This document shows, piece by piece, positions 8,649-16,781 of a stretch of DNA of 64,000 nt (positions are counted from its first letter, which is position 1; each line of letters begins with the position of its first letter). This DNA is from an uncultured Lachnospiraceae bacterium (lineage in GTDB: Bacteria; Bacillota; Clostridia; Lachnospirales; Lachnospiraceae), in contig CANQPM010000007.1 of the NCBI GenBank assembly GCA_947625775.1, positions 1 to 64,000 on the forward strand, read 5' to 3'. The translations under genes and the position numbers were made by a program. The notes beneath the pieces are model-generated. The model was given only the letters and a program-made list of their open reading frames with translations, had not been told where the DNA came from and did no database searches.

Positions 8649-8677
8649 ATTATAATCTCTATCTAGTCCATTGTAAA
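8649..8677 (-). promoter_or_regulatory. Sigma-A promoter of copy 3
   Basis: Minus strand TTTACA (8672-8677), 17 bp, TATAAT (8649-8654), the repeat-unit promoter. It would drive copy 3 and the 230-residue secreted protein. Region 8581-9055 otherwise holds a gene remnant, the palindrome GCATAAATTTATGC at 8697-8710 and the copy-4 terminator. Confidence 0.78.
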
Positions 8678-8803
8678 GAACCATTTTTCCCAAAATGCAT
8701 AAATTTATGCGTAATGATTAGTAATAACTCACGCCATTTTAAACTCTTTAAGCCGAAGGGCTGTCACGCCAAAATACACCCCCTCCCGCTTTTAAATCTT
8801 TGT

Positions 8804-8930
8804 TTAAGCTCCTAATATCTCCTGTAAATTCGCGAACTGTTTCTCAAAATCAGCAAATGCGTCATCTAATCCATTACTCTTATTTTCGCTTTCCTGTAAT
8901 GAACTCGATTTACAGCTTCCTTCTATCCAT
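8804..8930 (-). pseudogene. Remnant of an unidentified gene, C-terminal end
   Basis: The minus strand reads a protein-like tail of about 40 codons ending at the TAA at 8804: IEGSCKSSSLQESENKSNG, then LDDAFADFEKQFANLQEILG and Ala. The final part is a plausible amphipathic helix. No start codon or ribosome-binding site precedes it; its upstream end abuts the repeat-family terminator at 8935-8978. I read it as the cut end of a gene lost when the array expanded. Low confidence because 40 codons can be open by chance. Confidence 0.4.
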
Positions 8931-8934
8931 GCAT

Positions 8935-8978
8935 AACAAAAAGAAGTTAGAGTTTTATTTACATAACTTCTTTCTGTT
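8935..8978 (-). terminator. Terminator downstream of copy 4
   Basis: AACAAAAAGAAGTTAG (8935-8950) pairs with TAACTTCTTTCTGTT (8964-8978) with few mismatches; a decayed version of the array terminator. Confidence 0.72.
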
Positions 8979-9026
8979 CATATACTTTATTTATTTGTTT
9001 ATTGTTTCTACTTCTTCTATTATTAT

Positions 9027-9046
9027 ATGTATCGGCTACGGTACAT
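9027..9046 (-). repeat. 20-nt near-palindrome after copy 4 stop
   Basis: ATGTATCG, loop GCTA, CGGTACAT, 9 bp past the stop, identical to that after copy 3 although copy 4 itself is frameshifted. Confidence 0.75.
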
Positions 9047-9055
9047 ATTTAGGAT

Positions 9056-9978
9056 TTATTTAAGATAAGAAAGCGCTTCTTCCTCTGAAAGATTGTAATC
9101 CTCCATCAGAGTCATCTTAATATTTAAGTCACTTGTGTTAAAACGCCTTAAACTTTTGACTGCTGCCTTAATCGCGCGTTCTGTTGTTTCTCTACGTTCC
9201 TTCAATACTGCTGCATTTACCGCTGTATCTACCGCCTTATTAACCGCTTCATCAATCTCCGGTTTCATTATCTCCATCAATGCCTGACACATATCCTCAT
9301 CTCCCATCTTTAATTCTTCCACTATATTCTTGTTCGCCAATGCGCTCACTTCAAATATGGCATCTATCAGTTCCTTCTCGTTCTTACTTCTTACATTCCT
9401 CGAATATTTGATGGCTCTTGCCATTTCCTGTTTTGTCACTTTATCAGACAGCAGATTAAACCACTCGTGATTCTCATGGATAAGCTCTTTTCCTATGATT
9501 ATCTGTGTTGGAAACTTTAACCCGCTTTTTATATAATATATCCCCTTGTAGGGATTTGATACCGTGTAGCTGTTTTCTTCAAAATATTGAATAATCCAAC
9601 GGGCTTTGATTCGCGTATCAGTGTGACTGACACTTCGTCAAACTTTACTGCATTAATACTTTCGCCATATGCTTTATATAAGTGCGCATATCCCTGTGTC
9701 TTTGCCACATCATCTATGGACAGGGAATCTCTCGCTGATTTGTATTCGATTATGTTGTGCTTCCTAAAGAACTTTCCTATCTCGTTCTTTATGACTACAT
9801 CCTTTTTCTTTTTTATTACCAGACAGTCTATCAGCAGGGGCTTTCTGTTAAGGTTATGTTCTCTTTCAAATTCCAAGTCGTCCTTATTTTCCAGAAGCTC
9901 CATTTCAAGGGCTGCCGCAAATGCGGGATGCCACTGGAGCTTTTGTTTCTTTTCTGCCTTTGATTTCTCTTTTGCCAT
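9056..9978 (-). pseudogene. PD-(D/E)XK-like protein, copy 4, frameshifted
   Basis: The frame is intact for about 130 residues from the ATG at 9978, including the Asp and Glu-x-Lys motifs. Near 9584 the sequence reads AAAATATTGAATAAT where the intact copies read AAAATACTTGAATAAT, a loss of one base. The first frame then runs on with unrelated residues to a stop at 9529; the remainder continues in the correct frame down to 9056. Its C-terminal type is the second variant, shared only with copy 5 (LRRFNTSDLNIKMTLMEDYN). No consensus promoter lies between copies 5 and 4 and no terminator separates them, so copy 4 would be read from the copy-5 promoter. Confidence 0.8.
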
Positions 9979-10030
9979 TCCGTTCCCCTTATAGTGCCTT
10001 GTTTATTGTTTCTATTTCTTCTATTAACAT

Positions 10031-10050
10031 ACGTACCGACTGCGGTACAT
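10031..10050 (-). repeat. 20-nt near-palindrome after copy 5 stop
   Basis: ACGTACCG, loop ACTG, CGGTACAT. Here the T-G wobble of the other copies is replaced by a C-G pair, so pairing is kept although the sequence differs. Confidence 0.72.
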
Positions 10051-10059
10051 ATTTATGGT

Positions 10060-10980
10060 TTACTTGAGATAAGAAAGTGCTTCTTCCTCTGAAAGATTGT
10101 AATCCTCCATCAGAGTCATCTTAATATTTAAGTCACTTGTGTTAAAACGCCTTAAACTTTTGACTGCTACCTTAATTGCATGTTCTGTGGTTTCTCTTAT
10201 CTTCCTTTCAGCTTCACTTCGTTCCTGCAATATTGCTGTATTTACAACTTCTTCAATCTCTGGTTTCATTATCTCCATCAATGCCTGACACATATCCTCA
10301 TCTCCCATCTTTAATTCTTCCACCACATTCTTGTTTGACAATGCACTCACTTCAAATATGGCATCTATCAGTTCCCGCTCATTCTTACTCCTTACATTCC
10401 TTGAATATTCGATGGCTCTTGCCATTTCCTGCTTTGTCACTTTATCTGACAGCAGATTAAACCACTCGTGATTTTCATGGGCAAGCTCTTTTCCTATGAT
10501 TATCTGTGTCGGAAACTTTAAACCGCTTTTTATATAATATATCCCCTTGTATGGATTTGATACAATGTATCTGTTTTCTTCAAAATACTTGAATAATCCA
10601 ACGGGCTTTGATTCGCGTATCAATGTGACTGACACTTCGTCAAACTTTACTGCATTAATACTTTCGCCATATGCTTTATATAAGTGCGCATATCCCTGTG
10701 TCTTTGCCACATCATCTATGGACAGTGAATCTCTCGCTGATTTGTATTCGATTATGTTATATTTTCTAAAAAGTTTTCCTATCTCGTTCCTGATGACTGT
10801 ATTCTTTTTCTTTTTTATTACCAGACAGTCTATCAATAGGGGCTTTCTGTTAAGGTTATGTTCCCTCTCAAATTCCAAGTCGTCTTTATTCTCCAAAAGC
10901 TCCATTTCAAGGGCTGCCGCAAATGCGGGATGCCACTGGAGCTTTTGTTTCTTTTCTGCCTTTGATTTCTCTTTTGCCAT
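10060..10980 (-). CDS. PD-(D/E)XK-like nuclease-family protein, copy 5
   Basis: A 306-residue intact copy. The ATG at 10980 is chosen because it follows AAGGGGAACGG as in the other copies; an in-frame start nine codons earlier lies on the ribosome-binding side. The Asp of LLIDCLVI and the Glu-x-Lys of IIEYKS are present. The coiled-coil stretch is again unique (LQERSEAERKIRETTEHAIK) and the C-terminus is the second type. It heads the array and probably co-transcribes the broken copy 4. Confidence 0.8.
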   Translation of the reverse strand: MAKEKSKAEKKQKLQWHPAFAAALEMELLENKDDLEFEREHNLNRKPLLIDCLVIKKKKNTVIRNEIGKLFRKYNIIEYKSARDSLSIDDVAKTQGYAHLYKAYGESINAVKFDEVSVTLIRESKPVGLFKYFEENRYIVSNPYKGIYYIKSGLKFPTQIIIGKELAHENHEWFNLLSDKVTKQEMARAIEYSRNVRSKNERELIDAIFEVSALSNKNVVEELKMGDEDMCQALMEIMKPEIEEVVNTAILQERSEAERKIRETTEHAIKVAVKSLRRFNTSDLNIKMTLMEDYNLSEEEALSYLK

Positions 10981-11018
10981 TCCGTTCCCCTTATAGTATC
11001 TTATCAATCTGTAATTTT

Positions 11019-11047
11019 ATTATATCCTTTACCCGTTCTTATGTAAA
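11019..11047 (-). promoter_or_regulatory. Sigma-A promoter of copy 5
   Basis: Minus strand TTTACA (11042-11047), 17 bp, TATAAT (11019-11024). The spacer differs from that of the other copies but the boxes and spacing are the same. Confidence 0.78.
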
Positions 11048-11130
11048 GAATATTTTGTTTGTTGCTGTCGTTACGTACATTAAAAACTTACAAATAAATT
11101 CAATAAAATTTTACACATATTATCTTTTCA

Positions 11131-11158
11131 TTTTCATAAAATAGTATTAGAATATAAT
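11131..11158 (+). promoter_or_regulatory. Putative promoter of the acidic membrane protein
   Basis: TTTTCA (11131-11136), 16 bp, TATAAT (11153-11158), 39 bp before the start codon at 11198. Confidence 0.5.
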
Positions 11159-11197
11159 GGAAGGAATTTGAAACCAAAGTACCAAAAGGAGGATATA

Positions 11198-11707
11198 ATG
11201 GCAAAAAAATTTGGAAAGTTTATGTTAATGAGCAGCATCGGGGCTGCGGTAGGCGCGGGTATCTACTATTATATGAAGGGAAAGAAGGAAGTCGCTCCCG
11301 AGGACAACTTTGACGCGGACGATTTTGACGACTTTGACGACGATTTAGATGATGATTTGGACGAGACAGCAAGCATCCCTAAAAGCCACCCGCATATTCC
11401 AATCGACCTTGACAGCGCGAAGGAAAAAATCGGCGGAAAAGTTATCGAGACGCTTGACAAGGCTAAGGAAATTATCGGGGAAATGACATCTGTCAATCCA
11501 GAGCCTACTTATACAAAGGTGGACTTGCCTGCACACGGCGATGAGGAAAAAGCTGAGACAACGGCAAAAGACAGTGATGCTCCTGCGGCTGACACTGCAG
11601 CTGTTGCGGCTGACAAGACTGACAAGGCTGGCGCTCCTGTAGGCGCTTCGGCTGACAAGACTGATACCGAGGAGTTCTTTGACGACTCCGACGACGAGAG
11701 CAAATAA
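11198..11707 (+). CDS. Acidic single-pass membrane protein, 169 residues
   Basis: The start is the ATG at 11198 behind a strong AAAGGAGG; an upstream TTG has none. Residues 9-27 form one hydrophobic segment (LMSSIGAAVGAGIYYYM) followed by a basic KGKK, then a run of Asp/Phe repeats (DADDFDDFDDDLDDDLDE) at about 40-57. The middle can form an amphipathic helix (SAKEKIGGKVIETLDKAKEI), and the tail is Ala/Asp/Lys-rich and low-complexity, ending DDSDDESK. The basic residues after the membrane segment suggest that the acidic part is in the cytoplasm. The family is not known to me. The protein at 14553 has the same plan, membrane segment followed by a DDFDDDFDDD run, so the two may be related in role. 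Confidence 0.82.
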   Translation: MAKKFGKFMLMSSIGAAVGAGIYYYMKGKKEVAPEDNFDADDFDDFDDDLDDDLDETASIPKSHPHIPIDLDSAKEKIGGKVIETLDKAKEIIGEMTSVNPEPTYTKVDLPAHGDEEKAETTAKDSDAPAADTAAVAADKTDKAGAPVGASADKTDTEEFFDDSDDESK

Positions 11708-11733
11708 AGATTTATATTAAATGGATATATAAA

Positions 11734-11765
11734 AAGTGGCTGCCGAGGCAGCCACTTTATTTTTG
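11734..11765 (+). terminator. Terminator of the acidic membrane protein gene
   Basis: AAGTGGCTGCC and GGCAGCCACTT form an 11-bp stem with a GA turn, followed by TATTTTTG; likely also serves the convergent HAD gene. Confidence 0.85.
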
Positions 11766-11807
11766 CCCTGTTTAATTTTATCCTGTTTAATTTCCGCCTT
11801 ATTTATC

Positions 11808-12461
11808 TCAATTAAATAAGAAATTATACAAATCATCAACCTTTGTGAAATAATAATCGCTGTTTTTCTTCATAAACTCGCGTATCTCTGGAATGTCGTT
11901 TGACCAGCCTGCGCCGACAAACGGGACATTGTATGCCCTAGCCATATCGTACCCAGGCTTCAAGTCGTCTACCACTACCATCTCCGACGGCTTTAAACCG
12001 TATTTTTTTGCGATTATGTCCAGCGCGTAGGTGCTGGGTTTGCGCTGCTCGGGCGGGCACTCCCAGCCAAAAATCATATCGGGCATCGGCAGGCTGTTTG
12101 CCTCGTAATCGCGCTTTATGTTGAAGTCAAAGGAGTGCGAAATTACGCATATATATCCGCCCTCCGCGCGCTGGCGCTCTATTATCTCGCGTATGCCTTT
12201 GTACGCGTGTGAAGTGTGCTTTGACACATACTCCTTCCAGCAGTTTACCTCTACTTCCATTTCCTCATCGTTCATGTGGAGCTTTTGCGTACAGTATTCC
12301 GTAAAGCCTGGATCGAAATTTTCACGGAAATAATCGTCAAGCGAAATGGTGACATTGGGGCGCAGGATTTTAAGCGCCTCCAGAAACGCGGGATAATGCA
12401 CCGCCGCCGTGCTGTCAACCACTGTGTCGTCATGGTCTAAAATTAAGCATTTATAGTTCAT
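11808..12461 (-). CDS. HAD-superfamily hydrolase (phosphoglycolate phosphatase-like)
   Basis: A 217-residue phosphatase-type HAD protein. Motif I is LDHDDT at residues 8-13 (DxD with the nucleophile first); an alpha-helical cap follows at about 20-85; motif II is the Ser of VISHS near 104; a Lys sits in the RKPST segment near 140; motif IV is VVDDLKPGYDMA near 163. These are the features of Mg-dependent HAD phosphatases with a C1 cap. The substrate cannot be predicted. The ATG at 12461 follows GAGGAAAAT. It lies downstream of glnS on the same strand with a 98-bp gap, so co-transcription is possible. Confidence 0.88.
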   Translation of the reverse strand: MNYKCLILDHDDTVVDSTAAVHYPAFLEALKILRPNVTISLDDYFRENFDPGFTEYCTQKLHMNDEEMEVEVNCWKEYVSKHTSHAYKGIREIIERQRAEGGYICVISHSFDFNIKRDYEANSLPMPDMIFGWECPPEQRKPSTYALDIIAKKYGLKPSEMVVVDDLKPGYDMARAYNVPFVGAGWSNDIPEIREFMKKNSDYYFTKVDDLYNFLFN

Positions 12462-12559
12462 ATTTTCCTCAACTCTTAATTGAATTGTCAGGCGTGTGCA
12501 AAGCTTTGTCCTATAACGCAGAATTTATCACGTTTCGCAATTACCTGACTTGCGTTATG

Positions 12560-14257
12560 TTATTTAGGGAGCACAAACGAACTTTTTAGCGAAACTATCC
12601 TGTTGAAAACAAGCGCGTCGGGCTTTGAGTCCCTGCTGTCCACATTGAAAAAGCCCTGCCTTACAAACTGGAAGCTGTCATATGGCTTTGCGTCTTTTAA
12701 CGCGGGCTCTAAACGGCAGTCCTTCAATATTGTAAGCGAATTGGGATTTAAGTTGAGCGAGCCGTCCTCGTTATATACGCCTTTTTCCTCGTCTATGATG
12801 TTCTCATACAGCCGTACCTGCGCCTTTACAGCATACGGGGCAGGTACCCAGTGGATTGTGCCCTTTACCTTTCTGGCATTGAAGCCGCTGCCCTGCTTTG
12901 TTTCGGGATCATAGGTGCAGTGCACTACTGTCACCTTTCCGTCTTCGTCTTTCTCAAAGCCGACGCATTTTACAAAATATGCGCTCATAAGGCGTACCTC
13001 ATTGCCAGGGAAAAGCCTGAAATATTTCTTGGGAGGCTCCTCCATAAAGTCATCTCTGTCAATGTAAAGCTCCCTGCAGAACGGCACCTGCCTCGTGCCG
13101 AGCGCCTCATTTTCAAGATTGTTGGGTATTTCAAGGTACTCTGTCATGTCTTCGGGATAGTTGTCTATGACAAGCTTTATCGGATCGAGCGCCGCCATCA
13201 TTCTGGGCTTTTTGAGCTTTAAATCCTCCCTTATGCAGTATTCAAGCATGGCATAGTCAGTTGATGAATTTGCCTTGCTCACGCCGCAAAGCTCCACGAA
13301 TTTCTTTATCGACTCGGGCGTAAAGCCGCGTCTTTTGAGCGCCGCGATTGACACAAGCCTCGGGTCGTCCCAGCCGTCAACTATGCCCTCCTCGACAAGC
13401 TTTTTAATATAGCGCTTGCCTGTAACCACGTTCGTGAGGTAAAGCTTTGCAAACTCTATCTGCTTTGGCGGGTGCGGAAACTCGACCTCGCGTACAACCC
13501 AGTCATAAAGCGGTCTGTGGTCTTCAAATTCAAGGGTGCAGATTGAATGTGTCACGCCCTCGATTGCGTCCTCTATCGGATGCGCAAAGTCGTACATCGG
13601 ATAAATGCACCACTTGTCGCCTGTCCTGTGATGCGACATATGCGCCACGCGGTAAATGACGGGATCGCGCATGTTCATATTCGGCGATGCCATGTCTATT
13701 CTCGCCCTCAGCACCTTTTCGCCGTCAGCGTACTTTCCCGCCTTCATCTCCTCAAAAAGCCTTAAGTTTTCCTCTATGCTTCTCCCGCTGTAGGGGTCCT
13801 CTTTTCCCGCCTCGGTGAGCGTGCCTCGGTACTCCCTTATCTCGTCTGCCGAAAGGTCTGAAACATATGCCTTTCCTTTTTTGATAAGCTTAACCGCAGC
13901 CTCATACATCTGATCAAAATAATCCGACGCGAAAAATAGCCTGTCCTCCCAGTCCGCGCCAAGCCATTCGATATCCGCCTTGATTGACTCGACAAACTCC
14001 TCCTTCTCCTTGGTAGGGTTTGTGTCGTCAAAGCGCATATTAAATTTGCCGTGGTACTGCTGCGCAAGCCCGTAGTTTAAGAGAATACTCTTTGCATGCC
14101 CTATATGAAGATAGCCGTTTGGCTCAGGCGGGAAACGCGTCACCACAGTGTCATATGTTCCCTCCGCCAGATCCTTGTCTATAATCTGCTCGATAAAATT
14201 TCTGGAAACGACCTCGCTTTCCGCACTTTCATTAGTATTTGCCGCTGATTCGCTCAT
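12560..14257 (-). CDS. glnS: Glutaminyl-tRNA synthetase
   Basis: A class I aminoacyl-tRNA synthetase of 565 residues, close to the length of the bacterial enzyme. Residues 43-57 hold [15 protein letters not shown] with the HIGH signature at 51-54. The GlnRS-type catalytic domain follows ([39 protein letters not shown]), and the C-terminal beta-barrel anticodon domain starts near residue 340. The second class I motif is unusual: where many GlnRS have MSKRK, this one reads VVTGKRY near residue 277. The presence of GlnRS implies direct charging of tRNA-Gln rather than only the transamidation route. ATG at 14257 follows AAGAGGTAGAG. The 295 bp upstream contains no T-box motif that I can see. Confidence 0.95.
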   Translation of the reverse strand: MSESAANTNESAESEVVSRNFIEQIIDKDLAEGTYDTVVTRFPPEPNGYLHIGHAKSILLNYGLAQQYHGKFNMRFDDTNPTKEKEEFVESIKADIEWLGADWEDRLFFASDYFDQMYEAAVKLIKKGKAYVSDLSADEIREYRGTLTEAGKEDPYSGRSIEENLRLFEEMKAGKYADGEKVLRARIDMASPNMNMRDPVIYRVAHMSHHRTGDKWCIYPMYDFAHPIEDAIEGVTHSICTLEFEDHRPLYDWVVREVEFPHPPKQIEFAKLYLTNVVTGKRYIKKLVEEGIVDGWDDPRLVSIAALKRRGFTPESIKKFVELCGVSKANSSTDYAMLEYCIREDLKLKKPRMMAALDPIKLVIDNYPEDMTEYLEIPNNLENEALGTRQVPFCRELYIDRDDFMEEPPKKYFRLFPGNEVRLMSAYFVKCVGFEKDEDGKVTVVHCTYDPETKQGSGFNARKVKGTIHWVPAPYAVKAQVRLYENIIDEEKGVYNEDGSLNLNPNSLTILKDCRLEPALKDAKPYDSFQFVRQGFFNVDSRDSKPDALVFNRIVSLKSSFVLPK

Positions 14258-14552
14258 CTCTACCTCTTTCCCGCCGCCTTTGCGGCATTTTTATAATTTT
14301 CACAAGCTCAAATTTATTCTCTATTTTAATATAATTGTGTATGGTTTGTAAAGATATTCCTGCATATTTTTATTTGGGAAAATCCTTTTGGAAATCGTCA
14401 TTTTGCATATTATTACGTGTGTTATTTTATTGTTTTTTAAAGAATCTGCAATTTAGGACAAAAAACAGTAGTAAAATTTTCAGAAAAGTGATATGATATA
14501 TATAATAATTTTTTGTGCTTATTATACCACCAATTAAGAAAGGAGTACCATA

Positions 14553-14864
14553 ATGAAAAAGTGGGACGATTTAGTAGAATATCTTCAGGACAGGAATTTG
14601 ATAACTAAGGGCTTATGCAAAGACGAGATAAAGGCTGACAACGAAAAAAAGAGCAACACTCTGCTGTGGGTTCTTGCCATCATCGGCGCTGTCGCTGCTG
14701 TAGCCGCTATCGCTTATGCAGTTTACCGTTATATGACGCCTGATTATCTTGATGATTTTGATGATGACTTCGATGACGATTTTGAAGATGATTTCTTTGA
14801 CGACGAGGAGGACTCAGCGGAAAAAGAGCCTGCAAAGGAAAGCGAATACACGACAGTTAAATAA
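14553..14864 (+). CDS. Small acidic membrane protein, 103 residues
   Basis: The start ATG at 14553 follows AAGGAG. The N-terminal 35 residues are a soluble amphipathic part (KKWDDLVEYLQDRNLITKG), residues 37-58 are one transmembrane helix (LLWVLAIIGAVAAVAAIAYA), then follow MTPDYLDD and a strikingly acidic Asp/Phe run (DDFDDDFDDDFEDDFFDDEE). The tail is short and charged. I do not recognise the family. The order of membrane helix then acidic DDF repeats is the same as in the protein at 11198, 3 kb away on the same strand, which suggests a common ancestor or a common binding partner. A monocistronic unit is likely, with a terminator at 14893. Confidence 0.82.
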   Translation: MKKWDDLVEYLQDRNLITKGLCKDEIKADNEKKSNTLLWVLAIIGAVAAVAAIAYAVYRYMTPDYLDDFDDDFDDDFEDDFFDDEEDSAEKEPAKESEYTTVK

Positions 14865-14892
14865 TAACAGACTGTAATAAGCCAAAATATCA

Positions 14893-14921
14893 GGGCGTCG
14901 CAAAAGACGCCCTTAATTTTT
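14893..14921 (+). terminator. Terminator after the small acidic membrane protein
   Basis: GGGCGTC, loop GCAAAA, GACGCCC, then TTAATTTTT. Confidence 0.85.
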
Positions 14922-15038
14922 GAGCTTTCTTAATATGAAACATGAAAGAAATATGAATGGTAAGTGACAGTAAAAACGCAGGCGCGGCGTTTTCATAAAT
15001 GATTAGGACGTCCGATAAAGCGGGCAGATTGGAGACGT

Positions 15039-16499
15039 ATGAAAAAAGGACAAATTTATGAGGGATATGTGGAATGGCTTGAATTTCCAAATAAGGGGCT
15101 TGTGCGCTGCAACGATGACGGTAATATCGCAGCCGTAAAAAATGTGCTTCCCGAACAGCGCGTTTCATTTATGGTGAACAAAAAACGCGGAGGCCGCACA
15201 GAGGGGCGTCTTATTGAAGTATTGGAGCGCGCTCCGTATGAGATAAACAGCGCCTGCCCGCATTTTAGCGAGTGCGGAGGGTGCGCCTATCAGAATGTGC
15301 CATATGAAAAGCAGCTTGAAATCAAAAAAGCCCAAGTGGGCAAGCTGCTCTGCCCTGTGCTTGAGCGCCAGAGGCTTCTCGACGGCGCGGACATCCATGA
15401 GGCTGCATGCGCAGAAGATGCCGCGGCGCATTTGGACAACGTTGTGTACAGTATTTTTGAGGGTATCAAGGCAAGCCCAGCGCAGTTTGAATACAGGAAT
15501 AAAATGGAGTTTTCTTTTGGCGACGAATACAAAGACGGTCCGCTTGCGCTAGGCATGCACAAGCGAGGAAGCTTTTATGATATAGTGTCTGTCCGCGAAT
15601 GTAAGCTTGTCGATGAAGATTACCGTAAAATACTCTCCTGCGTGCTTGAATACTTTACCGCCATAAGCGCCCCATATTTCCACAAAATAAATCACACTGG
15701 TTATTTAAGGCATCTGCTTGTAAGAAAGGCAAAAAAAACAGGCGAAATTTTAATTGCCGTCGTCACGAGCACACAGGGCGAATATGATTTAAAACCGCTT
15801 GTGGAAAGGCTCCTAGCGCTTTCCCTCCGTGGAAAGATAACAGGTGTTTTGCACACCTTAAATGACTCTCCTGCCGATGTAGTCCGCAGCGACAGGACTG
15901 ATGTGCTTTATGGAAAGGATTATTTTTATGAGGAGCTGCTTGGGCTGAAATTTAAAATTTCACAGTTTTCGTTTTTCCAGACTAACAGCTTGGGCGCGGA
16001 GGTTTTATATCAGACAGCGAGGGAGTTCCTGGGGGATATATCGGACAACGGCAAAAATGACAGCGTAGTATTCGACTTGTACAGCGGCACTGGCACTATA
16101 GCGCAGCTTCTTGCGCCAGTCGCTAAAAAGGTTATAGGCGTTGAGCTTGTCGAGGAGGCTGTCGAGGCGGCGCGTGAAAATGCCAGGCTTAATGGGCTGG
16201 ATAACTGCGAATTTATCGTGGGCGATGTCTTGAAGGTGATTGATGAGATTGACGTAAGACCTGACTTTATAGTGCTTGATCCGCCGCGTGACGGCATTAA
16301 TCCAAAGGCGCTTATGAAGATTATTGATTATCAGGCTGACAGGATTGTTTACATAAGCTGCAAGCCTACAAGCCTTGCGCGCGATTTGGAGGTATTTATA
16401 GACAACGGCTACCGCGTGAAAAGAGCCGTGGCTGTGGACCAGTTTGCGGGGACGGCGCATGTGGAAACTGTGGTGTTAATGTCAAAGGAAATGGCATAA
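15039..16499 (+). CDS. rlmD: 23S rRNA (uracil-C5)-methyltransferase, RlmD/RumA type
   Basis: A 486-residue SAM-dependent RNA methyltransferase. Residues 1-62 form a TRAM-type OB domain. Cys 73, 79 and 82 (ACPHFSECGGCAYQ) plus a later Cys near 189 match the [4Fe-4S] site of the RumA/RlmD family. The methyltransferase core shows FQTNS near 313, the SAM loop VFDLYSGTGTIAQLLA near 345, and DPPRDG near 417. The catalytic Cys is in YISCKPTSLARDL near 440. In Firmicutes this family includes RlmCD-type enzymes with more than one target uridine, so the exact position (U747, U1939 or both) is not settled by sequence. The ATG at 15039 follows GGAGACGT. Confidence 0.88.
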   Translation: MKKGQIYEGYVEWLEFPNKGLVRCNDDGNIAAVKNVLPEQRVSFMVNKKRGGRTEGRLIEVLERAPYEINSACPHFSECGGCAYQNVPYEKQLEIKKAQVGKLLCPVLERQRLLDGADIHEAACAEDAAAHLDNVVYSIFEGIKASPAQFEYRNKMEFSFGDEYKDGPLALGMHKRGSFYDIVSVRECKLVDEDYRKILSCVLEYFTAISAPYFHKINHTGYLRHLLVRKAKKTGEILIAVVTSTQGEYDLKPLVERLLALSLRGKITGVLHTLNDSPADVVRSDRTDVLYGKDYFYEELLGLKFKISQFSFFQTNSLGAEVLYQTAREFLGDISDNGKNDSVVFDLYSGTGTIAQLLAPVAKKVIGVELVEEAVEAARENARLNGLDNCEFIVGDVLKVIDEIDVRPDFIVLDPPRDGINPKALMKIIDYQADRIVYISCKPTSLARDLEVFIDNGYRVKRAVAVDQFAGTAHVETVVLMSKEMA

Positions 16500-16541
16500 A
16501 AATCATGATTTTATGACATCTTTTGCGTCACTCTATATGTC

Positions 16542-16565
16542 GGTGCCATACCTGACACCCTTTTT
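16542..16565 (+). repeat. Hairpin GGTGCCATACCTGACACC followed by a T tract
   Basis: The 18-mer at 16542-16559 forms a stem of GGTG/CACC plus inner pairs around a 4-nt loop and is followed by CTTTTT. It may be the terminator of the rlmD gene or a REP-like element. A second short palindrome AAAATCATGATTTT lies at the rlmD stop codon. No other feature is visible in the 280 bp before 16782. Confidence 0.45.
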
Positions 16566-16781
16566 ACCGTATTTGAAAAGACATATACGTTCTAAAAATA
16601 CCAAATAATATTTCTTCATAGTAAGATTAATGTAATTTTAAAGCAATATATATGTCAGCCCTCTGTCATTTTGTTGGTGTTCATCAAAATATATAAAGCA
16701 GAAACAAATCTAATTATTATAGACTGAAAGTACATCAAGCAATAAATAATAAAGTTTCCAAAGATAATAGGAGGATATTCA

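Larger units (their letters stand above)
2437..11116. repeat. Array of five PD-(D/E)XK-like repeat units
   Basis: Five gene-sized direct repeats, all in minus orientation, at 2652-3563, 3921-4876, 7657-8580, 9056-9978 and 10060-10980. The copied unit is more than the coding region: AAGGGGAACGG ribosome-binding sites, TTTACA-17-TATAAT promoters (copies 1, 2, 3 and 5), a near-palindrome just after every stop codon, and a long-stem terminator further on. The first two units also share about 100 bp beyond the terminator (TTCAATAAATAGTTTTG and ACAATATTAATTGTATAAC). The string AAAAACTTACAAATAAATTC recurs at about 3703 and 11091, marking likely duplication joints. Two secreted-protein genes lie between copies 2 and 3. 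I see no transposase or integrase. Confidence 0.85.

Noticed and set aside
8697-8710. GCATAAATTTATGC palindrome as an operator
   Set aside because: Perfect but AT-rich and only 14 bp, about 20 bp upstream of the copy-3 -35 box and in no other copy; noted within the gap description only.
3172-11000. Recurring plus-strand frames inside each PD-(D/E)XK copy (for example 4485-5009, 8189-8815)
   Set aside because: They recur only because the minus-strand gene is duplicated; their composition is that of an antisense shadow and no ribosome-binding site precedes them.
2437-11116. Insertion-sequence interpretation of the array
   Set aside because: No terminal inverted repeats, no target duplications and no DDE or HUH motifs were seen; the units share direct, not inverted, borders.
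12462-12559. tRNA-like fold between the HAD gene and glnS
   Set aside because: Short pairings only; no TTCGA loop with acceptor pairing could be built. No tRNA was found in any intergenic region by eye.
14258-14552. T-box leader before glnS
   Set aside because: I looked for the AGGGTGGNACCGCG core and specifier-type stems on the minus strand and did not find them; only a GCCGCC hairpin near the ribosome-binding site is seen.
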